A DNA stretch of 64,000 nucleotides from Monoplex corrugatus (taxonomy: Eukaryota > Mollusca > Gastropoda > Littorinimorpha > Ranellidae): NCBI GenBank assembly GCA_030674185.1, contig JAPXFY010000013.1, forward strand, positions 52,342,067-52,406,066. Reading direction: 5' to 3'. Made by a program: the position numbers and the translations under genes. The notes under the pieces were generated by a model. That model made no database searches. It was not told the origin of the DNA and worked only from the letters and a program-made list of their open reading frames with translations. Below, piece after piece: positions 1 to 47,399 of the stretch. How positions within the stretch are numbered: position 1 is the first letter of the stretch; the number at the start of each line of letters is the position of its first letter.

Positions 1-966
1 GATCGAATGATCGAGAATTACCGCCTGCCTGCAGAAGTTGACAACAAGCCAAGAAAAGAAAACAAGGTTTCAGAAAAAGGGTGAAATATCCTGAAAAAGG
101 GGTAATCTGGGTATGGTGCAGGTGAAGAATGAATGGTAAACATTCTGGTTGAAATAGAGAAAAACACCTAGAGGGTTGAGACTGAGGGCCGGGAGAAAAC
201 ACTAGCACACAAAGAAGACTGATTGGTGTGCAGAGGGTATGATCTTGTTGCTTTGGCTTATTGAAACAAAAGACAAGTGTCACTTGGGCCAGAGCGGGAT
301 ATCGGAAAGGGTGGGCTCAACTGCGGCACCTGGCAGTGGATGTCTTTTCACTGATTTCTTTATCACCTGATCAAGTATTTTGCAGTTAGTATGGTGTCTA
401 TCATTAGCTGAGCTTAATGCGTTTGTAAGATATGGTAAGTATCTTTATTAAAAGGGGATTTGGAATAATGGTAAATATCTTTATTAAAAGGGGATTTGGA
501 ATAAAAATCCCACATTAAAGACAGCAGAATGGAGCATGTGACTTTGTGGTTGAAGCACTTGTCTTGTACCTGATTCGAATCACAGATAGGATAGGGATTT
601 TTGTCCTTTCTGCATGACATCTTAAGTGGTGGCCCCAGCGGTAGTCTTCACATGAGATGACAAACTGAGGTCCATTGTGCAGCACATGCTCGGTGCCCAT
701 TAAAGATCCTGTAATAACACAGGAGTTACCCCTGCAAAATTCTGTAGAAAAATCCAGGTCCATGGATACAGAAATACACACACTTTGGGGGGGGGGGGGG
801 AAGAAAATGGGTAGTGCTACGCTGTTATGATATACTCACCATGGAAGTGCTGTCGGAATATCAGATGGTAAATCCATAGTGTCTGTTAATTAAACAGAAA
901 TACAAAGTACAAATACAAACATCAGTGACATGGTATATTTGTGACCTTGATGTGTGCTTTGTACAG
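1..966. other. UPF1 intron (partial) with relic of a foldback repeat
   Basis: No exon is recognisable before 967. The stretch 270-420 resembles the right half of the foldback family at 44193-44419 (shared phrases GGTGGGCTCAAC, GCACCTGG, TTTTGCAGTTAGTATGG). A 37-bp tandem duplication lies at 437-510 and ends in the hairpin AAGGGGATTT/AAAATCCC (490-511). A G run is at 787-800. Confidence 0.6.
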
Positions 967-35839
<34,873 letters not shown>

Positions 35840-37855
35840 CCCATGTCAACCTGGCCCTCTCAGGTAACTTACACTGCCTCCCCATTACTTGGGTTTGAAT
35901 CATTTAATCCTTTGAATCCTTCAACGTATCCCTTGACATTGTGCTGGAAGGTGGTGGATAGACTTAGGTAGTCAGAGAGTTAACTTCAAAACCATACTAC
36001 CACCGCTCTCTCTCAGCTCATCCAGCCCAGCTTTACAGCAGTGCACTGGCCTGGGATGCAAGCTGTGGATGGCCTCAGGTACTTACATTTAAACTGTAAG
36101 CTGCCGTATCTTTAAACTTCAGTCAGTCATGGTGATTCTTTTTGTAACTTAAACTTCAGTCAGTCATGGTGATTCTTTTTGTAACTGAAAGAAAAACGAT
36201 TGAAGCATGCCTCGCCTCAGCAGATTCTCATTTGAAACAGTATGTACTGTTAAACCTGTATTCTTGGTTCTACATCTGCAACAGTCTTTAATTTGCTTTC
36301 AATTTCTTGAAAATTCGCATTGCAAATATCATTGATCAGTAATGCAGATTTGAATATATTTCAGCAGATTGATTCTTATTTTGGAGCAAATTGTGGTAAC
36401 ATCAAACCTGTGTTCTAGTTAATGTACTTGGTTATGTATCCATGACAATCTTAAAAAGTTGGCTTCAAAATTCATCAAATCTCCTGTTTATGGTGGGCTG
36501 AACAATAGTGCTAAATTGAATAAGAAAAATGGGAAGGAAACCAGTGTTCATGTTATACTTGTTTTCAGTCTGTTTTTCAGTCTTGCATGGAAATAACACT
36601 ATGAAAATTTACTTGATAATCCAGGTCTTTCAAGTAAAGTCATTTGCATTTATCTAACAGATTGTTGACTGTACATTTATGCATCATGTTTTCAGCAGCC
36701 AGTTCTGCATGTACTTCATGACTGTGTGATTGTGACTTGTTTCAGACCTGTTTGGGAGGGTGTTGTGTGCACTCTCAGCTGACGATGATGAGGTTTGACA
36801 ACCTGCAGTGTCCCCCACTCTAACCTCCCCCCAACCTATGCCTCGCTCGCCTCACCTGGCTTCCAGCCTCACACCAATGCGCTCGGCAGCAACGCGGACG
36901 CTTTCTGCCCGGATGGACGAGGAGTCACCATGACAACCGTTGTCAGGATGACCAGGGCCTGCCTGGCTAGCACTCCTGTCTGCCTGTGGGTGGAGGAAGC
37001 AGTGTCATCTTGCTTCCCCACCGCCCCTAGGTCCCGGGTTAGCTTGAAGCGATGCCAGCCCATCCAAGCAGCCGTGTTGGAGATGGCATGGGGAGCAGCG
37101 GAGAGAGATGAGAGGCGAAAGTGGAGGAGGAGAGACCAATACTTTGTCATAGACACTGCAGGACAATGAGCAAGCCCTCATAATGAACAGAGAAATCAAA
37201 GACCCACCCTCTGTTGGACTAGGACTGTTCTGTCTGTACCGTGAACCCAAGGTGGAGTCAGTCAGCGGGGCAACAGATTTGTAGAGTTTGGTGGTGGTGG
37301 TTGTGGTGGTGAGTGAGGCCTGAAGCGCTGTGTGTTTTCAAGAAAGCCTCCACCTTGGCCAAGCCTTTCTGTGTGTGCAGCTGCTGCAGCCTTCGTCACT
37401 TGCCTACACTTGTATAGGATGTCCTGACAACAAAACATGCTTCTACTGCTCACTCTAACCAACCAACCACTCTGATGAGTTCAAAACATTGGCTGAATGA
37501 AGTCCAAATTTATACGACATCGAGCTTTCAATTTAATTAGCCTTTTGGGTTTTTTTTGGTGTTTGCTTTCCAAATTTTTTTCGTTGCATTTGAAAGGGGG
37601 TGGGGGTGGGGACTGCCCATCATGGATTGAAAAGACACTTTTTTCAGGCAGTTGAGCAATTGATGTCATTGAAAAACAAAACTCAAAATTTGAAACCTTC
37701 AGCAGGTGTAATTTTGATAATATTATTGTGTTTAGAGGTGTCATTTAATGGCAAAGTATAACAGTTGCAGAGTGTGATGGTTTGTTGTCCTCACATCCCA
37801 TTCAGGTATCAGAGCTAAGGAAGCTGGACGTTAACAGTGATTTAGTCAATAAAAG
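35840..37855 (+). other. Putative UPF1 3'UTR and downstream region, possibly spliced
   Basis: No conserved coding sequence follows the stop. Splice-like signals are a donor CAG/GTAACT at 35862, a 62-nt exon-like block 36017-36078 between CTCAG and GTACTT, and an acceptor TTTCAG ending at 36745. A GC-rich unique stretch follows to about 37400. A candidate AATAAA lies at 37848-37853. The extent and splicing are inference only. Confidence 0.4.
35904..35983. mobile_element. Short TTAA-flanked MITE relic just after the UPF1 stop
   Basis: TTAA lies at 35904 and 35980, with TCCTTTGAATCC at the left and GTAGTCAGAGAG at the right. It contains GGTGGTGGATAGACTTA, as in longer family members. At about 80 bp and degenerate, the assignment is weak. 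Confidence 0.4.
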
Positions 37856-40800
37856 GAATGTTGGGTTTACAATTTGGAGTAAGGGTTGTTATTTCCGTGT
37901 AATTGTTTGAAGTTTTTTGGTTGTTTCCTTTTCGTTTTTGGCTTGTGTATTTTGTCTTCATATGATTTTGCCTTTTATTTTCATCTTTGTTTTGTCTTCT
38001 TCATTTTGTATTGAATATGAATATACCCCCAATAACACTTTGTGTGGGTCACGTAGCTTCCCAGAACGTACTGATGTACTGGGTCTGTGGCCGTATGAAC
38101 TTTACAAATTCTGCATTATTTTGAAAATATGAACAGCATTTTATTCCTGCTATAAAACTGCTAAAAATGAAATATTGAGTTTTGTAAAGCATGGTTGATT
38201 GAATGGATAGGAATCAAAATCAAAGAGGGGAGTGGGGTTGGAGGAAATTATGTCATAAAAGGAATTCAGGAGTCTGTTCTTCTCTGCCTATCATCAAAAC
38301 TCCGTGTCATGGGCAGAATGTGGATGAAATGATAGTTTCAGGTACAGTTTTCTGAAGACTGTCTCTGTGCTGATTTCCACAGGTACAGACATGGCCAATG
38401 CCATACGATGGATATGGATTGAAAATAATCATGACGTATATCATAAGCCTGCACATAAACCCTGCATGCTGGCAAGTGATAAAATGATAACCTTTTTCCC
38501 TCCCCCCAGAAAAAGCGAGATGCACGGCAATTTTGACTGTTTTGATGTCATACAGTGTGAAAAGGTGAATTTTAAAGAGCATATTCCGAATGGATTGCCA
38601 TGATTATCTTTCAGCATGCACACACTCAGCTCCCTCTCTCACCGTATCACCTAGCATAATAGGGAGGATGCTACGTCATGTCTGCAGGACTGCTGCATTG
38701 ATAATGTATCATGAGTGCCAGCATACTCCATGTTTGTGGTTTGGCAGGCTTGAATTATCAGTTCATGTTTTTTGATTTAAGGCTTTATCAGTGTGATATT
38801 TGAAGTACTTTGCTGAGTGATGTGTTCTTTGATATGATACACAAAAGTGCTGGATGAATCATTGGGCAGGTCAAATGTTGTGTATAGGCAGCAATCAGTT
38901 CATTATGCCCTACATAGACCAAAATAATGATGAAAGCCACTATGGAATTCTGCTAGATCTTTTTGATTTTATACAGTGTGATCTGATATTCAGTATCACT
39001 GTGCACCGTAAGCATAAACACTTTTAATGAAGTGACCTTGGAATACAATACACATGCATTTCAGGGTAAACAGGCTGTTTTCTTATAATTTTACACTGAT
39101 TTTTTTACAACATCAGTTTTCTTATCAAAGGACAACATATTTAAATGAACCATAGTTTTATCTGACAGGTATGCAGCTTGTCTTCAAAATACCCTGAAAA
39201 GTGATTATTGGGGCTTTTGAGTTGGATATCAGTGACATGCATATGCTGAAGGGAATGTCACTTCATTCAATTAAGCTGATTTTATTAAAAATGTAGAACA
39301 TATACCCAGCACTCTCTCCAGGGACAGAAATTTGTTGCTTAGATTTGCTCTTCAGATTAAAAGGAGCACCATTTTTTTTTTATTGTTCGGATTTGCTCTT
39401 TAGATTAAAGGGAATGCTTCTGCAGTAGTAGTGAAGGAATATGCCCAGCATGTCTGCCTTTCAAAGAACAATGTGTATGCGGCTTAGATATGTAATATCT
39501 TGTTTTAGTCTTGGGAAATGGTTAACACAAACCTTATAAATCATGCTAGCTGGTTCAAAGTTTATAAACGAAAATGTGGTTTTTGAAACTTGCAGCAAAA
39601 CTGCAGCAGAGGAGAACCAATCCTTAACAGATTTGCCAGCGTGTAGTTTTTTCCTGCTTGTCTTGTGTTGAGATGTGAAAGATTTGCAAGTATCTAATAC
39701 TTTTTGTCTCTTTTTTTGCGTTCTCCTCTCCAGCCTTTTGCTTATTTGTGTCTTGACTGAACACATAAAAACAAACAACTATCAAAATAAATTGAGAAAA
39801 GTTAAGCTGTGAGTGACAATAAGTGTATGCATTATAGTTGATTCCTTTTAAAACATTCTTTAAAGCTTTCTTCCATGTCATTTAAAAACAAGGAAAAAAA
39901 GTGTAGGTCACATCTGAAGAAAAAAAATCAAATATTTTGAAAGCTCAAAGCTGAGGATGTGTTTTGTTTTTTTTATTGTGAAATTATATTTTCACTGTTG
40001 AGTCTGAACTGTATTCATCATGGATTCACCTCAACAGATGTAATCGGAAATGACATGAAACCCAAGACTTTTTGTTAGTCAATACCCAGAGGAACTCCTT
40101 TGCGAACATAGTGTCTTGCTGCAAATCAGCGTGACTGAACATCTCCAGTAGAGTTACTTTTTACTTACCACGGATTGTGAATCAAAGTATTTGACAGACA
40201 TTCATGCAAATAGAAACCAGAAACATGTGAAAAGAAAAGAAAAATGCACATTTCATTGATGAAACAAGACAGGTGAAGATGTTCAGGCAACTGGTGAAGA
40301 TATTTGGGCAACTGGCCTTTTTCAAATGTACATAAAAAGTAAGCAAGAAACAAGGTAATGAAATTTAGGACAAAATAGGGGAAAGAAAGTGTGGATTCCC
40401 CTGATTACATCATTAAGCTTTCACCAGGGAAATATTATTTCCCCAGTTTTTGAAAGCTGTTTTTCTTTGTTCAAATATCTTTCCTCCATTATTTCAGCCT
40501 AAGTCTTGTGGGCGTGTTTCTTTGTCTGTTATGTACACTTGACAAAAGCCAGCTACCAGTAGCAGAAAAAGTGCAACAGTCTTTACTTCATCAATTACAT
40601 GGGTGTTTTCCATCTTTTCATGTGTATAGAAATCATTTTTAAGCCTGCTGTTTACATATCAGACAGTGTTACTTATTTATGTTGTATTCAGTCTACTAGA
40701 AAACCCTCTTCAGGTATATCTGAAGACTTGATGATATGTTGAAAGCTGGTATAGATCTACATGACCATGAGAGAAACAAGTAACCACATTTTTCAGCTTC

Positions 40801-40920
40801 ATTTAAAAGTTTACCTTTCCTCTCTCTCTCTTGTTCATTCACACACACAACAGAAGCAAGTAAACCTATTTTTCGCCAGTAGTGTTTATGTTAAAAGCTT
40901 ATCTTCCCTTTATAATTGCC
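37856..40920. other. No gene recognised
   Basis: This is AT-rich intergenic sequence downstream of UPF1. Open frames are short and lack splice or similarity support. Small direct repeats (TTCGGATTTGCTCTT and TTAGATTTGCTCTTCAG near 39340-39400) are the only structure seen. Confidence 0.6.
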
Positions 40921-40923
40921 CAG

Positions 40924-41045
<122 letters not shown>

Positions 41046-41647
41046 CTATGATCTGTACAAAACAGATAATTATCTGCACCCTATCACAAAGCCAGGAGCT
41101 TAACATTTATTTACAATGTTAACACACAAACACATAGTGTCATACTTCAGAATACTTGGCATATATTTTGTTGAACTGTAGTCGGAAAAAGGGAAATGAA
41201 ATAGTAATAATTAGCCAAAGTAGACTTTTTTTCCAGGTATTTGGATCTGAACCATCGTCAGTCAACTTCTGCGGTCTTGAAAATCACTATCTATCCTTCT
41301 GCCATCCGTTGGAAAAAACATCATCATTTGTCAATACTTTATCAGATTCAGCAGTTTTATAACAATTATTTCTTTCTTAATCATTTACTATTATTATTAT
41401 GATTATGATGATGGTAATTATCACTATTTTTAGTATTATTATTGTTATGAGTGTTTTTGTGTCATTATTGGGTAGAGGAATAAACAGACAAGAAAAAATG
41501 CATTTTCAGCTCTCTGTATTTGAATATGTGCATCTATTTATCTCTGTGTGTGTGTGTGTGTGTGTGTTCACCTGATCTCAACTGATACCATACAAACCAC
41601 CATGCAAGAATATTTCTGTTACAGTGCTCTGTTCATTTGACAAACTC

Positions 41648-42320
41648 ATCATCATCATCATCATCAGATGCCCTGCCGCATGGCATTGGCGATCATGGAC
41701 TTCCATCTGTCTCTATCTCTTGTTGCCCCAAGCATTTCCTCCACCCTCCTCGTCTTCAGCCACTCCGCAAGTCCGTCTAGCATTTTCTCCCTGGGTCTAC
41801 CTGGTGCTCTTTCCCTCCAGCTTTCCCATTGTGACCAGGCGCTCCAGATCCCCTTTCCTCATAAAATGGCCTATAAATGTTGCCTGTCTTTTCCTAATCT
41901 TCCTTATGAATAATCTACTTGTGTCTGCCTCCATTAAGACTGTCTCATTTGTTTTCTTTGTTGTCCATGGAACTGTCAACATTCTTCTTACAAACCACAT
42001 CTCGGCTGCCTCAATCTTGTTCTGGCTTTGCTTGTTGACTGTCCATGCCTCACATCCGTATAACAGTATTGGTTCTATATAACATTCAAGAACTCTCTTC
42101 CTGATGTTAATTGATGGGCATTTGTTGGTAAGAATGCTTGTCATCTTCTTGAATGCTGTTTTGGCTTGGCCGATTCTGCCGGTTATTTCTGATGTGCATC
42201 TGCCATCTGATGAAATGATTGTTCCCAGGTATTTAAGCTTATTAACCTTTGTCAAGGTTGTGCCATTTGCTGTTATTTTGCATGAGGAGATTTCATGTTT
42301 TTTACTGATCACCATGACAA
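41648..42320 (-). pseudogene. RTE-like LINE 3' fragment
   Basis: The - strand reads VMVISKKHEISSCKITANGT, YLGTIISSDGRCTSEITGRI, CYIEPILLYGCEAWTVNKQS, ATFIGHFMRKGDLERLVTM and ends in (ATG)n (as CAT on +) at 41648. It is very close to 12410-13080 but cut off just before the YADD region. The frame is open for 177 codons, suggesting a fairly recent insertion. Confidence 0.85.
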
Positions 42321-42457
42321 ACTGATGCATGGTACATATTCTCGCAAAATGTGATTATGCCTTTCTAATTTACTATTTTAACACTTACCCAGCTGGAGTG
42401 AACAAGAGCTGATAAAACTGGCCCCTATTCACACATGTTGGCAAGATAGGGGTGGTT

Positions 42458-42648
42458 CTGTTTCGACTCCCACACCCTATCCACCAGCATCCTGCATTGT
42501 CAACCATGCTAACAAAGCAAAAACTTAAACCCTTTGACGCCCTCATGGAACCCACCAACTTCCCGCAGGAAGCTAATGGGTAGGGTGGGGGGGTCAAAAT
42601 GTTGAAGTTTTGCTGTTAGTGGATAGGGTGCAGGAGTTAAAGGGTTAA
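42458..42648. mobile_element. CCCTTTGACTCCC-family MITE, degraded left end
   Basis: It reads CGACTCCCACACCCTATCCA, CCAGCATCCTGCATTGTC, AACCATGCTAACAAAGC, closely matching 60387-60450. The right end GGTGCAGGAGTTAAAGGG is followed by TTAA at 42645-42648. The left TTAA is not preserved. It lies between an RTE fragment and a GGGATTT/AAATCCCC hairpin (42680-42702). Confidence 0.75.
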
Positions 42649-42702
42649 TTCCTCTGTTATTGTTAACAGTGTGTGATCAGGGGATTTATATTTCAAATCC
42701 CC

Positions 42703-43900
42703 GTTTAACACCAGTCTTCAGCACTAGGCCTACAGCACAAACCACCCATTCAATCGTCTGTATTCATGACTCATTTTAAAGGAAAATGAAGCTTATATAC
42801 AAAGAAGTTATCAATTTTCATGAACTGGTTCAGCAGGTTTTGAAATCACATGAGAAAGTGCCAACCTGACTATTTATAGACTCTGGCTGAAAGGCATCAC
42901 TGTCAATGTCGAAGTCATTACCAACTGGCCATAAAAATTCTATGTCACTTTCAACAAGCATTCCAGGTGGCAAGTAATCGTCAGAAATAATGTCCAGTGC
43001 TTGTGTGGCATGGTATGATCTCTTTCTGGTATATCTATCATTTCCTGAAGTACTGGCTATGTTTACACTCGAGTCGGCTCAGAAAACTTGTGAAAAGCTG
43101 TTGTCACATTGAACAAAGGAAGCTGAGGTTGGCGCCAAGTAAAGGATAAAGCCTCTGCTGTCACATGACAAACAGGAAGAGCTTCTGTCTTTTCTTTCAC
43201 AAAAGATCAATTGAGTTTTTTTAACCTTTGCGATGGTGCTGTACGGCATCTCAAACGTTTTCTGTGTAAGTCACTGTGCGGCACTTGAAGCGGTTTGCCT
43301 TCAAGTTGCTGTGTGGCGCCTGAAATGTTATTGTTATTGTTGTTTAAAGCCCAGCCGACTGCGTAGAACCATATCAGGGCTATAACCGCTTCAAAACATA
43401 TAAAACTTCAACAGGAAAAAAAAAACAAGCAAATTAAGTACACATATCAATGCATTTGCACATATAATCTAAGGAAATGGCCCCAATGTTGACCATTCCA
43501 TCCAATTTATGGCACAGGGATTTAAAAAACACCTGAATACAAATTTAAGCAAACCTTAGGACACCAAAACATATAAAAACGAGTATAAATTACCCAAAAT
43601 TGCTTCCGCGTATCTCACCTGCCCAGAGCCAAAAATGCACTTAATCCATGTAGGCCTACCCAATTATCAATCCTAAGAAAAAGAATGTAAGACTTTATCG
43701 AACACATACAGTTGAATGAACTAGCAAGGCAGAAAATGATAGGAAGAAATGACAGAAAGCAAAGGAGGAAGAAAGAAACAAAGAGTGACAGAAAAGAAGA
43801 AATTTATAGCACAGAATTTTCAGAAGGTGGGGATACTATTTATACTGAAAGAGCCCCCGGCAATCCCAATGAGGAAAGGGGGGGTGATATGTTGAATGGG
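42703..43900. other. No gene; small LINE 3' fragment
   Basis: 43350-43395 (AAGCCCAGCCGACTGCG, ATATCAGGGCTA) matches the 3' end of the I/Nimb-like LINE at 47255-47300. The rest is unassigned. Confidence 0.5.
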
Positions 43901-44190
43901 TTAACTCTTTGGAGACGCACCCTAAAATGATTGCTGAAACTCTTGAGACGCACAGTTTTTGGTACTTTTTAAAAAATTATGGAGAATATCCAACGACAAT
44001 AAACCTATCCTGTTATATATGTTTTAAAAGATCAATGGTTAAACTCTGCTGTCAGTATAATCTCCCTTATTATAGTATACACATAGTCTTGGTGAAAAAA
44101 ACATAACATCTCCGCAGCTATAGCTGCGGAACGTCACAGTTGAGACACCGAGCTTCGCAGCTATAGCTGCGAGCGTCGCCATCAAGTTAA
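43901..44190. mobile_element. TTAA-flanked element with CTATAG palindromes
   Basis: TTAA lies at 43901 and 44187. Ends are CTCTTTGGAGACGCAC and, reversed, CTTGATGGCGACGCTC. Near the right end are the perfect palindromes CCGCAGCTATAGCTGCGG (44112-44129) and CGCAGCTATAGCTGCG (44156-44171). The layout echoes the piggyBac-like element at 10992, which has CCCGCTATAGCGGG. About 290 bp, non-coding. Confidence 0.65.
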
Positions 44191-44192
44191 TG

Positions 44193-44419
44193 AACATACT
44201 TATCATATCTTACAAATGCATAAGGTCAGCTAATGTGAGAGACCATACTAACTGTAATCAGGCTGGAAACAAGTATCGGATAGGGGTGGGCTTGACAACA
44301 GCACCTGGTGGTGGACATCTTTTCACCAATTTCTCAACCACCCAGTTAGTATTTTGCAGTTAGTATGGTCTCTCACATTAGTTGAGCTTGTGTACTTGTA
44401 AGACATGGTTAACTTATGT
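44193..44419. repeat. Foldback MITE with 60-bp inverted arms
   Basis: The arms are 44193-44254 and 44358-44419. Each contains the core TAATGTGAGAGACCATACTA or its complement. The interior has GGGGTGGGCTTGACAAC and GCACCTGGTGGTGGACATC. Related pieces lie at 270-510, 18113-19225 and 33738-33800. Confidence 0.8.
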
Positions 44420-44519
44420 GCTATTAAAATGTTTGTTAATATGCATATCACTGAATGAATCAATTCATGGACACATTTGTGTTAAAGGTCAAAGAAAACT
44501 AAAAAAGAAAATGGACACA

Positions 44520-44890
44520 TCACACTAATAATCTCCCCTTTTGTATAAAAATAATTACAGAAGGTCCAGATTGTGTACTTCCCACGTCATGATGACCCCG
44601 AAGAAACATCAGATGAAATAAAACTTGAATTGCACCAAGGAAAATGACAACAAAACATGAATATTTTGAAGTTCCTGAAAAAGTGTTGTTCACACTCCTT
44701 CCTGAAAAAATACTGATTTTAAGCATTTGGGGGATCCACGTGACCTTGACCTTGACATTGACATGATTTCGAAACTTGTGTGTTCACGACTCCTCAATGA
44801 TCCAAACTTTTATTCAAATTTGGTAAAAATCCATCAAAAATAGGTGAGAAAATTTTGCTAAGACACTGTTGACACACTTCTCTGGTGAGT
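44520..44890 (-). repeat. Dispersed repeat family member, reverse orientation
   Basis: Read on the - strand it shows GCAAAATTTTCTCACCTATT, ACCAAATTTGAAT, GTGAACAACACTTTTTCAGG and TTTTATTTCATCTGATG, in the same order as at 58140-58420 and 60590-61080. Confidence 0.6.
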
Positions 44891-45359
44891 ATGAAACAAA
44901 GGAAATCCTAAAGGGAGACTAAAAAAAAAATTAGTTGATATTTCCCATCAAGATGTTTAGTTTGTCTTTTATTTCAGCTGATGAAATTTAGATTGAATTG
45001 TCCTGTTTTACAGCTCATTGGGGAGGCCATGTGTGTGTGTGAGAATTTGGATGTCTGTATATGTGTGTTGATGCATGCACGTGTGTGTGAGGGTGATAGG
45101 AGGATGTAGAATGGCTCTTATGTACTGGGAAGCTAGAAGCAAACAATATAGAGGCTTTTTTTTATGGTTCTGATTTTTGTCCCATCTAACCACTATCTCC
45201 TAAAATACCAGTCCTTGCGCCAACTCAAACCAGGCAACAGAATGCTATAGTGTCTGATCTACGCTTAAAGATGACCAAACGCCGTAGTGTTTTTGCTAAT
45301 TAAAACAAGTCCAAATGAAGGGCCGACTTTGTGTTGATAACAGACACCCTCCCCCTTGT

Positions 45360-45960
45360 CCTCCCACTGTCTACATATCAAAAATGGCATCCCAAGTATC
45401 TTCTCACAGCGCTGATGAAGAAAGATTGCAATGACAGCAATAATTATTTTACCGTTATTGAACTGGTTGAAACGTTGCAAACTGAAGGTTCTGACCATAT
45501 GTGGAGGAGGAGAATGAAAATGACAGCATTTCAAGTGATGACAGTGATTTGTGGGGCTTATCAGACACTGATAGGTCATCAGAGGTTAGCGAGGGGGAGA
45601 GTGGTACTGGTTGAGGGCACATGCGTCATGCCAGTAGAGAGGAAAGGAGACAGCATATCTTGAGTAATATGAACAAGAGGATTTTCTAAGCTTTTTGTTG
45701 CGTGACTGGCATGAAGATTTTAGGTGGGTTTTTTTTTTCCTTTTTTTTGTGAGTGTTTTTTTTCCCGATTGTACCACCTTATTCTGGCACACATGGTCTG
45801 CAAATGTCAGGTGAATGCCACACCCCCACTGACTTTTTCAATGGGACTGTGATGAGGATTTTCTGCAGTGAATTGTTGCAGAAACAAAACAGATATGCAG
45901 TTGAAAACTTGGAAGTGAGATGAGAATTGAAGAAAAAAAGAGTATTTTCAGACAGTGGCT
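45360..45960 (+). pseudogene. piggyBac-like transposase relic
   Basis: Broken frames read YFTVIELVETLQ, then an acidic SSDDSDLWGLSDTD stretch, and further on PTDFFNG with LLQKQNRYAVENL in a nearby frame. FTVxxxVxxLQ plus acidic region resembles the 11159-11467 remnant; the DFF and QNRYA phrases resemble the entry into the piggyBac catalytic domain. Frameshifts and stops make it inactive. Assignment is by motif only. Confidence 0.5.
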
Positions 45961-46640
45961 AGAAAACGGAGTAACAGCCGACGGCTCGGTAGGCTTCTTT
46001 GCTGAATGTACATGGGCTTACTTCATAAATCAGAAGTGAAGGACTGTGGAGCACAAAGTCAGTTCTACAGAGCTCCTTTGCTCCAGCAGTGACAAAAAGA
46101 GACAAATGTCACCTGATCCTGAACATGCTGAATGTCAGCAATAATGCAGACTACATACTTCCAGATCAGAAACATGCATTCATGTTACCTGACAATCTGT
46201 CACATCTGTACATACATGAACCATAATTTTCTTTTGTATTTCTTAATAGTAGCCACATTCATTGTAAATTATTTTTTGCTTATAAATTATCTTTTTGCTT
46301 ATACATTTTTTGTTGTTGTTCTTATAGACTTTTTTTTAGTTATTGTGTTTTCAGACACAATCTGGCTTTGTGAGTGTATAGTGATATTGAATACAAAATC
46401 AGGAGTATTTTCCACATGGTAAACAAAGATTAAAAACTTTTTAAGACAGTGTCATGATTTGATATTGTAGTAACCCAAGGTATAAATAATAATTTCTCAA
46501 CAGTTTCATTTTCTGACTGTGTTTTGTATTTTTTATGATTTTTTCTAACCCTTACATATGGGCTGTCTGTGAGGGAAAGCAGGGGAGAAAACTGGCCGTC
46601 TCAAACAAGAAAACCTTGTGCAATAGTTCATATTCCTTTT
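45961..46640. other. No gene recognised
   Basis: AT-rich sequence. The frame at 46132-46422 is a run of hydrophobic codons expected from T-rich DNA and has no support. Confidence 0.5.
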
Positions 46641-47015
46641 AGCCCAGCCGACTAAAGCCATATCAAGGCTAACACCACGTCAAAAACGACAACCAGGTGA
46701 AGCTAAAAGACAACAGTTAAAAACCATGCTCACTGTTAACCTTACAAGTCTAAACTGCAATTAAAAGAAAAACATCCTCAGACAAAAAAAACATATCAGG
46801 TGAAATCTGTTGATCTCTTGTAAAAACTGGAAAATTACATCCGGAGGGACGTCTTGAAGAGGATCTTTAAGGAGTCCAGCGTGTAGTGCTTATGTCTCAC
46901 ATCGTACAAGTCCTAGCAATCAAGGAGGTGTCTGATGCTCAATGGCTCGTCACATGGTATACACCACAGTGCTTCTTCATTTTTTGAAAGGTACGAATGT
47001 GTGTGTAACTTACAC
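46641..47015 (-). pseudogene. I/Nimb-like LINE 3' fragment
   Basis: It matches 47255-47600 base for base over long stretches (GATCTCTTGTAAAAACTGGA, GGAGGGACGTCTTG, CACATCGTACAAGTCC). It holds only the C-terminal codons and 3'UTR and ends near the ATGT array. Confidence 0.85.
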
Positions 47016-47057
47016 TCACTGATCACAGGCCATCACATTTTATTGCAAGAATCTCAA

Positions 47058-47231
47058 TGTATGTATATATGTATATGTATGTATGAGTGTATGTATGTAT
47101 GTATGTATGTATGTGTGTATGTATGTATGTATGTATGTATGTATGTATGTATGTATGTGTGTATGTACGTATGTACGTATGTATGTACGTATGTATGTAT
47201 GTATGTATGTGTGTATGTATGTATGTATGTT
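47058..47231. repeat. (ATGT)n array, left side of the LINE
   Basis: A tetranucleotide array with occasional GTGT and ACGT variants. It abuts the 3' end of the I/Nimb-like LINE, whose tail (TTCAA repeats) begins at 47231. Confidence 0.97.
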
Positions 47232-47399
47232 CAATTCAATTCAATTCATATTGCTTATAGCCCAGACGACCACTAGAGCCATATCAGGGCTAACACCACG
47301 TCAAAAAGAAAAGAACAACCCGTTAAGATAAACAGATAAAAACCATGCTCACCGTCAACCTTGCAAATCTAAAATGCCATTAAAGAAAAACACGTAAAA

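Noticed and set aside
36795..37169. 124-codon open frame after the UPF1 stop
   Set aside because: GC-rich 3'UTR-like sequence with an overlapping antisense frame of similar length, no recognisable domain and no splice support.
46132..46422. Open frame with apparent membrane segments
   Set aside because: A composition artefact of T-rich sequence, with no homology or flanking signals.
47058..47331. Open frames of Met-Tyr-Val-Cys repeats in ATGT arrays (also 53733-54306)
   Set aside because: They are translations of a tetranucleotide microsatellite.
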